Shown here in pieces: positions 26,963 to 35,066 of a stretch of 64,000 nucleotides of DNA. The DNA lies in contig SBGP01000077.1 of the NCBI GenBank assembly GCA_006226595.1, positions 62,001 through 126,000 on the forward strand. The letters are read 5' to 3'. How positions within the stretch are numbered: position 1 is the stretch's first letter; each line of letters opens with the position of its first letter. Source of the DNA: Deltaproteobacteria bacterium (lineage in GTDB: Bacteria > Myxococcota_A > UBA796 > GCA-2862545). The position numbers were made by a program, and so were the translations under genes. The notes beneath the pieces are model-generated. The model searched no databases, was not told where the DNA came from, and saw only the letters and a program-made list of their open reading frames with translations.

Positions 26963-26978
26963 TGGCACGCGCCGTGCA
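26963..26978 (+). promoter_or_regulatory. Sigma-54-type promoter of the acyl-CoA synthetase/2-oxoacid dehydrogenase operon
   Basis: TGGCACGCGCCGTGCA fits TGGCAC-R-N4-TTGC-W with one mismatch (G for the first T of TTGC) and correct GG-GC spacing. The predicted start (~26989) precedes the GGGAGG SD and the ATG at 27000. It differs by one base from the site at 15327. Confidence 0.6.
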
Positions 26979-26999
26979 CCCATGAAAGCGGGAGGCTGC

Positions 27000-28688
27000 A
27001 TGGACTGGGATCGGCTCCGCGAAGACTTCGACTGGGAGCGCGCGCGCGGCGACGAGCTGCACCCCTTCCCCGACGGGGGCATCAACCTCTTTCACGAGGC
27101 GGTCGGCCACCACGTCGCCGAGGGCCGCGGCGCCCAGGTCGCGATGCGCTGGCTCGGCAAGGACGGAAGCCGCCAGGACCTGACCTACAGCGACCTCGAC
27201 GACCTCGCCGGGCGGTTTGCGGGTGTGCTCGAGTCGCTCGGCACCTCGCGTGGCGACCGCGTGTTCACTCTGCTGGGACGCGTACCCGAGCTGTACGTGG
27301 CCGCCCTCGGCACCCTGCGCGCCGGGCGGGTGTTCTGCCCGCTGTTCTCGGCTTTCGGCCCCGAGCCCATTGCCAGCCGCGTCGGACCGGGCGACGGCCG
27401 CGTGCTCGTCACCACGCCGCGGCTCTACCAGCGCAAGGTCGCCCCCATCCGCGACCAGCTGCCCCAGCTCGAGCACGTGCTGCTCGTCGGCGATGACACG
27501 CTGGATGGCTGCGAGGCCCTGGCGCCTCGCCTCGCCGCGGCCACGCCGCTCCCCACCGCGTCCATGGACCCCGAAGACATGGCGCTGCTGCACTTCACCT
27601 CGGGAACCACCGGCAAGCCCAAGGGCGCGGTGCACGTGCACGCGGCGGTCCTCGCCCACAAGCTCACCGGACGCTGGGTCTTCGACCTTCACCCCGGCGA
27701 CGTGTACTGGTGTACCGCCGACCCCGGCTGGGTCACGGGCACGAGCTACGGCATCGTCGCCCCCCTGGCCCTCGGCGCCACGCTCGTCATCGACGAGGCC
27801 GAGTTCGACGGGCCACGCTGGTACGGCATCCTCGAGCGCGAGAAGGTCGCGGTCTGGTACACGGCCCCCACCGCCATCCGCATGCTCATGAAGATGGGAC
27901 TCGAGGTCGCCCGGGACTTCGACCTGTCCTCGGTCCGGCACGCGCTGTCGGTCGGGGAGCCCCTCGCGCCGGACGGCGTCGCCTTTGGCGAGGTGCTGCT
28001 CGGCACCCCGTTCCACGACACCTGGTGGCAGTCCGAGACCGGCGCAATCATGATCGCGAACCTGCCAGGCCAGCCGGTTCGCCCGGGGTCCATGGGCAAG
28101 CCGGTGCCGGGCATCACCGCCGCCATCGTCGAGCACGACGGCGACGACCGGCTGGAGGTGCTCGCCGACGATGCCGAGGGCGAGCTCGCGCTGCGACCCG
28201 GGTGGCCGTCGATGTTCCGCACCTACCTGCACAACGACGAGCGCTACCAGCGCTCGTTCAAGGACGGCTGGTACCTCTCGGGCGACCTCGCGAAGCGCGA
28301 CGCCGACGGGTACTACTGGTTCGTCGGGCGCGCGGACGACGTGTTCAAGAGCGCGGGACACCTCATCGGCCCCTTCGAGGTCGAGAGCGCCCTCGTCGAG
28401 CACCCGGACATCGCCGAGGCCGCGGTCATCGGCAAGCCCGACCCGGTCGCCGGCGCCATCGTCAAGGCCTTCCTCGTGGTGCGGCCTGGCGTGACGGTCG
28501 ACGCAGCCCTCGAGCGCAGCGTGCGCGGCCACGCCCGCAAGCGGCTCGGCCCCGCGGTGGCCCCGCGCGAGGTCACCTTCGTCGACAGCCTCCCCCACAC
28601 CCGAAGCGGCAAGGTCATGCGGCGCCTGCTCAAGGCTCGCGAGCTCGGCCTGCCCGAGGGCGACACGTCCACCCTGGAGAACCCATGA
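27000..28688 (+). CDS. AMP-forming acyl-CoA synthetase (acetyl-CoA synthetase-like)
   Basis: A 562-residue ANL-superfamily ligase. Motifs in order: [13 protein letters not shown] (A3 phosphate loop, ~200), the WWQSETG segment (A5), [24 protein letters not shown] (A7/A8; given in parts [10 protein letters not shown] and WFVGRADDV) and the C-terminal [10 protein letters not shown] with the catalytic Lys. Overall layout and the ending [14 protein letters not shown] recall Bacillus-type AcsA. It activates a short carboxylic acid, probably acetate or propionate, to its CoA thioester. The start is fixed by GGGAGG. The stop overlaps the E1 alpha start by 4 bp (ATGA), making this the first gene of a five-gene operon. 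Confidence 0.85.
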   Translation: MDWDRLREDFDWERARGDELHPFPDGGINLFHEAVGHHVAEGRGAQVAMRWLGKDGSRQDLTYSDLDDLAGRFAGVLESLGTSRGDRVFTLLGRVPELYVAALGTLRAGRVFCPLFSAFGPEPIASRVGPGDGRVLVTTPRLYQRKVAPIRDQLPQLEHVLLVGDDTLDGCEALAPRLAAATPLPTASMDPEDMALLHFTSGTTGKPKGAVHVHAAVLAHKLTGRWVFDLHPGDVYWCTADPGWVTGTSYGIVAPLALGATLVIDEAEFDGPRWYGILEREKVAVWYTAPTAIRMLMKMGLEVARDFDLSSVRHALSVGEPLAPDGVAFGEVLLGTPFHDTWWQSETGAIMIANLPGQPVRPGSMGKPVPGITAAIVEHDGDDRLEVLADDAEGELALRPGWPSMFRTYLHNDERYQRSFKDGWYLSGDLAKRDADGYYWFVGRADDVFKSAGHLIGPFEVESALVEHPDIAEAAVIGKPDPVAGAIVKAFLVVRPGVTVDAALERSVRGHARKRLGPAVAPREVTFVDSLPHTRSGKVMRRLLKARELGLPEGDTSTLENP

Positions 28689-29662
28689 CCGCCCTGCCCG
28701 GAAGAGGCCACGCGCTGCACCTGCTCACGCAGATGGTGCGCATCCGTCGGTTCGAGGAACGCTGCGCCGAGCTGTACTCCGCCGGCAAGATCCGCGGGTT
28801 CCTGCACCTGTACATCGGCGAGGAGGCCGTCGCGACCGGCGCTCTACGTGCGCTCGGCCCCGACGATGCCCTGCTGTGCACCTACCGCGAGCACGGGCAC
28901 GCGCTCGTGCGCGGGGTGCCGATGAACAAGGTGATGGCCGAGATGTTCGGCAAGCAGGAAGGCTGCTCGCGCGGACGCGGCGGCTCGATGCACCTGTTCG
29001 ACGCCGAGCACCGCCTGTACGGCGGAAACGCCATCGTCGCCGGACACCTGCCCCTGGCCGTCGGCATGGGCCTCGGCGACCAGATGGCCGGACGACAGCG
29101 CGTCACCGCCTGCTTCTTCGGCGAGGGAGCCATCGCGGAGGGCGAGTTCCACGAGTCCATGAACCTGGCGGCGCTGTGGAAGCTGCCCGTGCTCTTCGCC
29201 TGCGAGAACAACGGCTATGCGATGGGCACCGCCCTGGCGCGCAGCGAGTCCCAGACCGCGCTGACGGTGAAGGCGGCGAGCTACGGCATGCCGGCGGTGA
29301 GCGTGGACGGCATGGATGTGGTCGCCGTCGAGACCGAGACCCGCGCCATCGTCGATGCCATCCGAGCTGGCGGCGGCCCCGCGTTCATCGAGTACAAGAC
29401 CTACCGCTTCCGCGCGCACTCGATGTTCGACGCCGAGCTGTACCGGGACAAGGCCGAGGTCGACGAGCACCGCAAGCGCGACCCCATCCCGTCCTTCCTG
29501 CGCCGGATGATCGCGGCGAACACGCTCACCGAGGAGGACCTCGCCCACATCGAGGCCAAGGTGGCCGAAGAGCTGTCCGAGGCCGTGGCCTTCGCCGAGG
29601 CCGGGACCTGGGAGCCCATCGAGGAGCTGACCCGAGACGTGTACACGGAGGTGGGCGCATGA
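28685..29662 (+). CDS. 2-oxoacid (pyruvate/acetoin) dehydrogenase E1 component, alpha subunit
   Basis: A 325-residue thiamine-diphosphate-dependent E1 alpha. The TPP-binding region runs from [14 protein letters not shown] to ENNGYAMGT, with the usual GDG reading GEG, and the phosphorylation-loop region [15 protein letters not shown] and the HGHALVRGV motif are present. With E1 beta it decarboxylates a 2-oxoacid and passes the acyl group to lipoate on E2. Similarity to PdhA/AcoA does not settle whether pyruvate, acetoin or a branched oxoacid is used. It overlaps the ligase gene and the E1 beta gene by ATGA on either side. Confidence 0.9.
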   Translation: MTALPGRGHALHLLTQMVRIRRFEERCAELYSAGKIRGFLHLYIGEEAVATGALRALGPDDALLCTYREHGHALVRGVPMNKVMAEMFGKQEGCSRGRGGSMHLFDAEHRLYGGNAIVAGHLPLAVGMGLGDQMAGRQRVTACFFGEGAIAEGEFHESMNLAALWKLPVLFACENNGYAMGTALARSESQTALTVKAASYGMPAVSVDGMDVVAVETETRAIVDAIRAGGGPAFIEYKTYRFRAHSMFDAELYRDKAEVDEHRKRDPIPSFLRRMIAANTLTEEDLAHIEAKVAEELSEAVAFAEAGTWEPIEELTRDVYTEVGA

Positions 29663-30639
29663 GCGAGGTGACCTTCCGCGAGGCCGTACGCATGGCCCTT
29701 CGCGAGTCGATGCACGCGGACGAGCGCGTGTTCCTGATGGGCGAGGACGTCGGCCGCTACGGCGGCTCCTATGCGTGCAGCATGGGCCTGCTCGAAGAGT
29801 TCGGCGAGGCGCGCATCCGCGACACGCCGCTCTCCGAGTCGGGCTTCGTCGGCGCCGGCATCGGTGCAGCGCTGGTCGGCATGAAGCCCATCGTCGAGGT
29901 GATGACCGTCAACTTCAGCCTGCTCGCCCTCGACCAGATCATCAACAACGCCGCCACCCTGCGGCACATGTCCGGCGGCCAGGTGAACGTGCCGGTGGTC
30001 ATCCGCATGTCCACCGGGGCGGGCAAGCAGCTCGCGGCCCAGCACAGCCACAGCTGGGAGGCCTTCTACACCCACGTGCCCGGGCTCAAGGTGCTGAGTC
30101 CGGCGACTGTGGTAGATGCGCGCGGCATGCTGCTCGCCGCACTCGACGACCCCGATCCGGTCGTGATCTTCGAGCACTCCGGCCTGTACAACATGAAGGG
30201 CGAGATGCCGGAGCCCCCGCCCGCCGTCGACCTGACCCATGCGCGGGTCGCGCGGGAAGGCACGGACGTGACCCTGATCACCCACGGTGGCTGCCTTCGC
30301 CGGACCACAGAGGCCGCGGCAGCCCTCGCCGAGCGCGGCATCTCCGCCGAGGTGCTCGACCTGCGCGTCCTGCGCCCGCTGGACTGGAACACCGTGTTCG
30401 AGAGCGTCGCGAAGACGCACCGCGCCGTCATCGTCGACGAAGGCTGGAAGTCCTGGGGCTTCTCCGCCGAGGTCTCGGCGCGCATCGCCGAGGACGCGTT
30501 CTGGATGCTGGATGCGCCCGTACGGCGGGTCGCGGGGGTCGAGGTCCCGATTCCCTACCCGACGCACCTCGAGCAGGCGTCCATTCCCCAGACGGCACAG
30601 GTCATCGCCGCGGCCCTCGAGGTGGTGGGCCATGGGTGA
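29659..30639 (+). CDS. 2-oxoacid dehydrogenase E1 component, beta subunit
   Basis: A 326-residue transketolase-like E1 beta. It begins with [14 protein letters not shown] and [10 protein letters not shown], the conserved start of PdhB/AcoB proteins, followed by the pyrimidine-binding segment [18 protein letters not shown], where the catalytic Glu activates TPP. The C-terminal transketolase domain carries [16 protein letters not shown]. It forms the alpha2beta2 E1 with the preceding gene, to which it is joined by an ATGA overlap, and overlaps the E2 gene by 8 bp. Confidence 0.9.
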   Translation: MSEVTFREAVRMALRESMHADERVFLMGEDVGRYGGSYACSMGLLEEFGEARIRDTPLSESGFVGAGIGAALVGMKPIVEVMTVNFSLLALDQIINNAATLRHMSGGQVNVPVVIRMSTGAGKQLAAQHSHSWEAFYTHVPGLKVLSPATVVDARGMLLAALDDPDPVVIFEHSGLYNMKGEMPEPPPAVDLTHARVAREGTDVTLITHGGCLRRTTEAAAALAERGISAEVLDLRVLRPLDWNTVFESVAKTHRAVIVDEGWKSWGFSAEVSARIAEDAFWMLDAPVRRVAGVEVPIPYPTHLEQASIPQTAQVIAAALEVVGHG

Positions 30640-31810
30640 CTTCGTCATGCCGAGCCTCGGCGCCGACATGGAGCGAGGCATCCTCAACGAGTGGCTCGTG
30701 AAGCCCGGCGATGCCGTGGCCAAGGGCGACATCATCGCGGTGGTCGAGACCGACAAGGGCGCCATCGAGGTCGAGGTGTGGTCGGCGGGCGTCATCGAGG
30801 AGCTGTGCGTCGACGAAGGCACGGACACGCCCGTGGGGACCGTGCTCGCGCGCATCCGCGAGACCGAAAACCCGGCGTCCGAGCCGTCGGCGGCCGCGAC
30901 CGCCACGCCCTCTCCGCCTCCCGAGCCAGTAGCCACCACACCGGCACCGCCCGCGCCCGCCCCATCCGCGCCGGCCGAGGCGAGAGGACGGGTGATGGCA
31001 AGCCCGTGGGCCCGACACCTGGCCGCCGAGCGCGGCGTGGCGCTCACCGGCGTCACGGGCTCGGGTCCGCTGGGCGCCGTGCTCGGTCGGGACGTGCCCG
31101 CGGCTGCCGCGAAGACCGCGCACCCGAAGCCCGACAAGGTCGATCAGCTCGCCGCCATGCGCCGTGCCGTCGCCAAGGCGATGGCTCGCTCGAAGCGGGA
31201 GATCCCCCACTACTACCTGGGCACCGACGTCGACGTCACCGGGGCCCTCGCCTGGCTCGCCCGGCGCAACGCGTCAGTGCCGCCCCCGGAGCGGCTGCTG
31301 CCGGCCGTGATCTGGCTCAAGGCGGTAGCGGCCGCGATCCGCAAGGTGCCCCAGGTCAACGGCTTCTGGCAGGACGATGCGCTGCGCCTCTCCGAGCCCA
31401 TCCACCTCGGCTTCGCGGTGTCTCTGCGCGGGGGCGGACTCGTCGCCCCCGCCCTCCACGACGTGGACCAGCGCACGCCCGTGGAGCTGATGCGCGCCAT
31501 GACGGACCTCGTCACCCGCGCACGCCGCGGTCGACTGCGCGGCGCCGAGATGACCGATGCGACCCTGACCGTCACCTCGATGGGCGAGCGCGGCGTCGAG
31601 CGCGTCGACGGCGTCATCTACCCGCCCCAGGTCGCGATCGTCGGGCTCGGCAAGGTGGTCGAGCGCCCGTGGGTCGTCGACGGCGAGGTCGCGGTGCGGA
31701 AGGTCATGCACGTCTCGCTCGCCGGCGACCATCGCGCCCACGATGGCCACACCGGTGGCCTGTTTCTCAATGCCCTCGCCGATGCCCTCTCGGCCCCGGA
31801 GGCCCTGTGA
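30632..31810 (+). CDS. Dihydrolipoamide acyltransferase (E2)
   Basis: A 392-residue E2 with one lipoyl domain (Lys42 in [13 protein letters not shown]), a Pro/Ala-rich hinge (about 83-118), a peripheral-subunit-binding domain ([13 protein letters not shown] ... [11 protein letters not shown]) and a catalytic domain ending in the acyltransferase motif DHRAHDG (His-x3-Asp). It takes the acyl group from E1 and hands it to CoA. The domain layout is minimal but complete. No dihydrolipoamide dehydrogenase (E3) is encoded in the operon, so E3 must come from elsewhere. Confidence 0.9.
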   Translation: MGDFVMPSLGADMERGILNEWLVKPGDAVAKGDIIAVVETDKGAIEVEVWSAGVIEELCVDEGTDTPVGTVLARIRETENPASEPSAAATATPSPPPEPVATTPAPPAPAPSAPAEARGRVMASPWARHLAAERGVALTGVTGSGPLGAVLGRDVPAAAAKTAHPKPDKVDQLAAMRRAVAKAMARSKREIPHYYLGTDVDVTGALAWLARRNASVPPPERLLPAVIWLKAVAAAIRKVPQVNGFWQDDALRLSEPIHLGFAVSLRGGGLVAPALHDVDQRTPVELMRAMTDLVTRARRGRLRGAEMTDATLTVTSMGERGVERVDGVIYPPQVAIVGLGKVVERPWVVDGEVAVRKVMHVSLAGDHRAHDGHTGGLFLNALADALSAPEAL

Positions 31811-32046
31811 CCGAAGCCATCCAGACCACCGTGCTCGACCTGCTCGTCGAGCTCGCCCCCGAGTTCGAAGCCGGGGACATCGATCTCGACGAGGATCTCC
31901 GCGACCAGCTCGACATCGACTCGATGGACATCCACCAGCTCGCGACGCGCCTGTACGAGACCTTCGGCGTGGACGTCCCCGAGAGCGACCGGGCCGAGCT
32001 GACCACAGTGCGCCGGTGCGTCGCCTACATCGCGTCGAACCGCTAG
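31807..32046 (+). CDS. Stand-alone acyl carrier protein
   Basis: A 79-residue acidic helical protein with the phosphopantetheine attachment motif LDIDSMDIHQL (Ser39). Its GTG start overlaps the E2 stop (GTGA), so it is translationally coupled to the dehydrogenase genes. This is not the housekeeping AcpP context (no fab genes). ACP-like proteins following PDH-type operons may accept acyl groups or serve as regulatory partners, but that role is inference. Confidence 0.85.
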   Translation: MTEAIQTTVLDLLVELAPEFEAGDIDLDEDLRDQLDIDSMDIHQLATRLYETFGVDVPESDRAELTTVRRCVAYIASNR

Positions 32047-32117
32047 CGCGCTCGCACGACAAGCCCGCCCGAGGAGCGCGCGACAATCCGTGTCATGACG
32101 TAGCCCCCTCAAATGAG

Positions 32118-32123
32118 TAGCCT
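32118..32123 (+). promoter_or_regulatory. Putative -10 box (TAGCCT) of the beta-barrel gene at 32146
   Basis: TAGCCT, 22 nt before the TTG start proposed at 32146, with GGAG between. Supports the TTG start over the upstream ATG at 32113, which has no SD. Confidence 0.4.
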
Positions 32124-32145
32124 TTGCACATACCTTGGAGCCCCT

Positions 32146-32949
32146 TTGTCAGCTCTTCTGCTCACCGCTCTCGCGCTCGCCAACCCGACACTCAACGACC
32201 CGGATCGCCCGTACGCCGTCGAGCTCACCGCCGAGCTCGGCTTCCTCGCCCCGATGAGCCACAAGCTCCAGTTTGGGTCCGACGGCACCCTGTTCGACTA
32301 CGTGAAGGACGGCGGCCAGGACAACCTCTTCCCCAGCGCGCGCGCATCCGCGGCCCTGCACTGGCGTCGCCAGGTGTTCACCGCGGTGTACCAACCACTG
32401 GATCTGCGCAGCACCGTGGTCACCGACCAGGATCTGCGCGTCGATGACCTGACGTTCACCGCGGGAACGCCGATGAACCTTCGGTACGGCTTCTCCTACT
32501 GGCGCTTGTCCTGGGGCCACCGGGTGCTCGACCGCGACGCCGCCGAGATCACGGTCGGGCTCGGGCTGCAGATCCGCAACGCCACCATCGGATTCACGAG
32601 CGTCGATGGCAGCCAGTCGGAGTTCAACCGCGACATCGGGCCCGTGCCGCTGCTCGAGTTCGAGTACCGGCGCCGCTTCGACGACGGCTTCTTCTTCGAG
32701 ACCGAGGTGGACGGGTTCTACGCGCCGATCAAGTACCTGAACGGGCGCGACGTGGACGTGATCGGCGCCATCGCCGACATTCAGCTCCGCGCGGGTCTCG
32801 ACCTCGCGGACCCCGTCGAGGCCTACCTCGGGCTGCGCTATATCGGCGGCGGCGGCGAGGGCACGGGCACGCCGGACGGCACGGGCGACGGCTTCGTGCG
32901 CAACTGGCTGCACTTCGCCGCGCTCACCATCGGCGGCAGAGTTCGCTGA
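32146..32949 (+). CDS. Outer-membrane beta-barrel protein
   Basis: A 267-residue exported protein. From the TTG start it has a compact signal peptide (LSALLLTALALAN) and a mature chain of about ten alternating amphipathic strands with aromatic girdles (FFFETEVDGFYAP, YLGLRYIGGGG), as in OmpW-like or small channel barrels. The TTG at 32146 is preferred to the in-frame ATG at 32113 because GGAG lies 5 nt before it and TAGCCT upstream. The last strand ends HFAALTIGGRVR. Substrate unknown. It lies 99 bp after the ACP gene and probably has its own promoter. Confidence 0.7.
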   Translation: MSALLLTALALANPTLNDPDRPYAVELTAELGFLAPMSHKLQFGSDGTLFDYVKDGGQDNLFPSARASAALHWRRQVFTAVYQPLDLRSTVVTDQDLRVDDLTFTAGTPMNLRYGFSYWRLSWGHRVLDRDAAEITVGLGLQIRNATIGFTSVDGSQSEFNRDIGPVPLLEFEYRRRFDDGFFFETEVDGFYAPIKYLNGRDVDVIGAIADIQLRAGLDLADPVEAYLGLRYIGGGGEGTGTPDGTGDGFVRNWLHFAALTIGGRVR

Positions 32950-32967
32950 CGCTCCTCCGCGTGCGGC

Positions 32968-33201
32968 CTACTCGTCGTCTTCGTCGTCGTCGACGGGCAC
33001 GGACTGGCTCATCGCCACCCGGCGCCAGCCATCGCTGCCGAGCTCGTAGATCGCATTCTCGTCGGCCACGAAGCACGAAGCCCCAGGGCGAGCCGCGAGT
33101 GAATCCAGCTCGTCGACGCGGTCGACGGGCCCGACCCACTGCATGTCCGTGTAGCGAATGGTGACGGGGTCGAGATCAGACTCTTCGGTGGGTGCGGACA
33201 T
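32968..33201 (-). CDS. Small acidic hypothetical protein
   Basis: Unrecognised 77-residue protein ending in a run of Asp/Glu (DDDEDDE). No signal peptide. AGGAGGG 6 nt before the ATG supports it as a gene. It converges on the beta-barrel gene. It has the same general make-up as the other small protein at 63050 but no obvious shared motif. Confidence 0.6.
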   Translation of the reverse strand: MSAPTEESDLDPVTIRYTDMQWVGPVDRVDELDSLAARPGASCFVADENAIYELGSDGWRRVAMSQSVPVDDDEDDE

Positions 33202-33675
33202 GGTGCCCTCCTAAGAACTACCCACATGATACGCCGACAATCGCCACCCGCAGAAACATTTTCTCCCGCCGTTTTCGGGTCGCGCCATCTGGTACAATGA
33301 GCCGCGCTCGTCGACGTGCCAACCGGGCTAGAAGCGCAGATTCAGGGACGGCGCCCGGCGTTTCGGGCCCGGACTGCACGGTTTTCGACGAAGACGAGCC
33401 GCTGCGGCGCCAGGATCCCACGCAAGACGCGAGGTGATCGCATGCACTGAGTCGCGGTGCCTCCCCACACACCGGCAGCGTCCCGCGTGCAGCGAGTCCG
33501 AGGGTGGCCCCGTTCGCCACCTCGAGCGAGCGCGGGCCTGACCGTTCAACAGCGCTGCGGCCGCGGGCCGACGCGGCCCAAAACAACGCATCCACGCGCA
33601 CTCTCCCGCGCCCGGTGGGGTCCTGGTGGGATCGCGTGGGTCCGCACCGCAGTACGACGGCGAAAAGGAGAGCCC
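33202..33675. other. 474-bp gene-poor stretch
   Basis: No supported protein gene. It contains a good -10-like TACAAT at 33293-33298 (plus strand) within the most AT-rich part of the gap, and a 47-codon ORF starting at 33297 that lacks an SD. It may be a long leader of the lipoprotein gene at 33676 or carry a small RNA. Confidence 0.4.
33293..33298 (+). promoter_or_regulatory. Putative -10 box TACAAT
   Basis: TACAAT in a locally AT-rich patch; a weak TTTTCG lies 16-17 nt upstream as possible -35. It is 378 nt before the next plus-strand start, so the transcript would have a long leader or be an independent small RNA. Confidence 0.3.
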
Positions 33676-35001
33676 ATGTCGCTACGCCCGCTCCTCATCG
33701 CCGCCCTGCTCGTCGCCTGCACCGATGCCGCCGAGGACGAACTCGACACCGGAACCGCCGAGGACAGCGGCTCCGAGACCGACACCGACACCGACACCGA
33801 CGCGGACACGGATACCGACACGGACGCGGATACAGACGCCGACGCCGACACGGATGCCGACACCGACACCGACACCGACACCGATGCGGACACCGACACC
33901 GACACGGAGCCCCAGGTCAGCGCCCGTCCCGCCGCCGGCCGCTGGCTGGCCAAGGACTTCGGGTGGTCGACGAACACCTGCATGCTGCCCGAGCTACCGC
34001 CTGGCACCTTGATCAGCGACGACGGCACCAACGTCAGCCTGCACACCGAAGACCTGCGCTTCCTCCGCAACACCGTCCAGGGCGTGCTGCCCGGCACCGA
34101 CCTGACCTGCACCGACCTGACCTCGAGCTGGCGCTGCTCCGGCCAGCTCGAAGTGGCCACGGGTGTGAACGCCAGCGTGCAGTTCGACATGCTGTTCACC
34201 GACACCACGCATGGCGAGGCCGTCATCGAGATCGGCATCCCCGGCACCTGCTCGACCATCGCGACCACGACCTTCGAGCACTGGGAACGCCCAGCACACA
34301 CGTGCAGCACCCCGCCGAGCCTGCCGACTGCCACGGCGACCGGCCGTACCACCGAGCTCCGGTTCAGCGTCTCCGAGCAGCGCCCGTGGGCTCACCTGTC
34401 GATGTGGACCCCGGCCGCAGACCCGTACTTCGAGGACGACCTCGGCGGAACCGCCACGCCGTACACCAACCAGGGCATCACCACGTTCAACTCGATGGTG
34501 CCGCCCAACGAGGTCGTGCGCTCGGAGGTCGAGGCGAACGCGTCCTACGCCTCCGAGTTCTTCCCCACGCACTGGTACGGCTACTACCTGGGTAGCTACG
34601 ACTACGCGTCCGCGCGCCTGTACCGCCGCTCGAATTTCCAGCAGATCCTGACCTCGGGCGGCTTTGGCCCGCCCCACGCGGAGTACGGCCTGCTCGAGGT
34701 GTACACGCCGCAGCTCTACGAGGTGGAGGTCTCGGTGACGGGCCAGGGCTTCGAGACCGCGTTCGTGCTCGGCAACAACGGGGAGAGCCACTACGCGCTC
34801 GAGGCCACGGACCAGCGCACCAGCCAGGGCAATGTGTTCTTCTCGAACGTGTGCCCGGGCCCGGTGACGGTCTCGGCTGTGCGCACCGACAACGGCCTGC
34901 CGTGCTCTTTGAAGACCGACCTCGTCGTGAACAGCATCGAGGCCCACGTGGTCGCGGACACCCTCACCGAGGTCCGGTTCGCGAACTGCCCGGACGAGTA
35001 G
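33676..35001 (+). CDS. Asp/Thr-linker lipoprotein, function unknown
   Basis: A 441-residue lipoprotein. The signal MSLRPLLIAALLVAC has a canonical lipobox (LVAC). A long acidic linker of Asp-Thr/Ala repeats (residues ~33-78) separates the anchor from a ~360-residue extracellular part rich in Thr, Ser and aromatic residues, with six or so cysteines that could form disulfides. No known domain. AAGGAG lies before the ATG. A bidirectional hairpin follows the gene. Confidence 0.75.
   Translation: MSLRPLLIAALLVACTDAAEDELDTGTAEDSGSETDTDTDTDADTDTDTDADTDADADTDADTDTDTDTDADTDTDTEPQVSARPAAGRWLAKDFGWSTNTCMLPELPPGTLISDDGTNVSLHTEDLRFLRNTVQGVLPGTDLTCTDLTSSWRCSGQLEVATGVNASVQFDMLFTDTTHGEAVIEIGIPGTCSTIATTTFEHWERPAHTCSTPPSLPTATATGRTTELRFSVSEQRPWAHLSMWTPAADPYFEDDLGGTATPYTNQGITTFNSMVPPNEVVRSEVEANASYASEFFPTHWYGYYLGSYDYASARLYRRSNFQQILTSGGFGPPHAEYGLLEVYTPQLYEVEVSVTGQGFETAFVLGNNGESHYALEATDQRTSQGNVFFSNVCPGPVTVSAVRTDNGLPCSLKTDLVVNSIEAHVVADTLTEVRFANCPDE
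33775..33909 (+). repeat. Asp-Thr/Ala repeat linker coding tract
   Basis: About 22 Asp-x dipeptides encoded by GAC/GAT alternating with ACC, ACG or GCG. Codons vary (GAC/GAT, ACC/ACG), so the protein repeat is conserved more than the DNA repeat. Confidence 0.8.
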
Positions 35002-35012
35002 GCTTGGGCGGC

Positions 35013-35048
35013 GACGACGGATCCACCCTGCGGTGGACCCGTGTCGTC
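35013..35048. terminator. Bidirectional hairpin between convergent genes
   Basis: GGATCCACC pairs with GGTGGACCC around CTGC (one mismatch), and outer arms GACGAC/GTCGTC extend the stem. It sits 11 bp after the lipoprotein stop and 18 bp from the stop of the OmpA-family gene on the other strand. Confidence 0.6.
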
Positions 35049-35066
35049 ACCGGCTGCCCGTGAGAC

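Noticed and set aside
26061-28598. 845-codon minus-strand frame
   Set aside because: Covers the acyl-CoA synthetase and the flavoprotein in other frames; no motif of its own.
33297-33437. 47-codon ORF at the TACAAT box
   Set aside because: Lacks an SD and starts inside the -10 box; Arg-rich composition as expected from random high-GC DNA.
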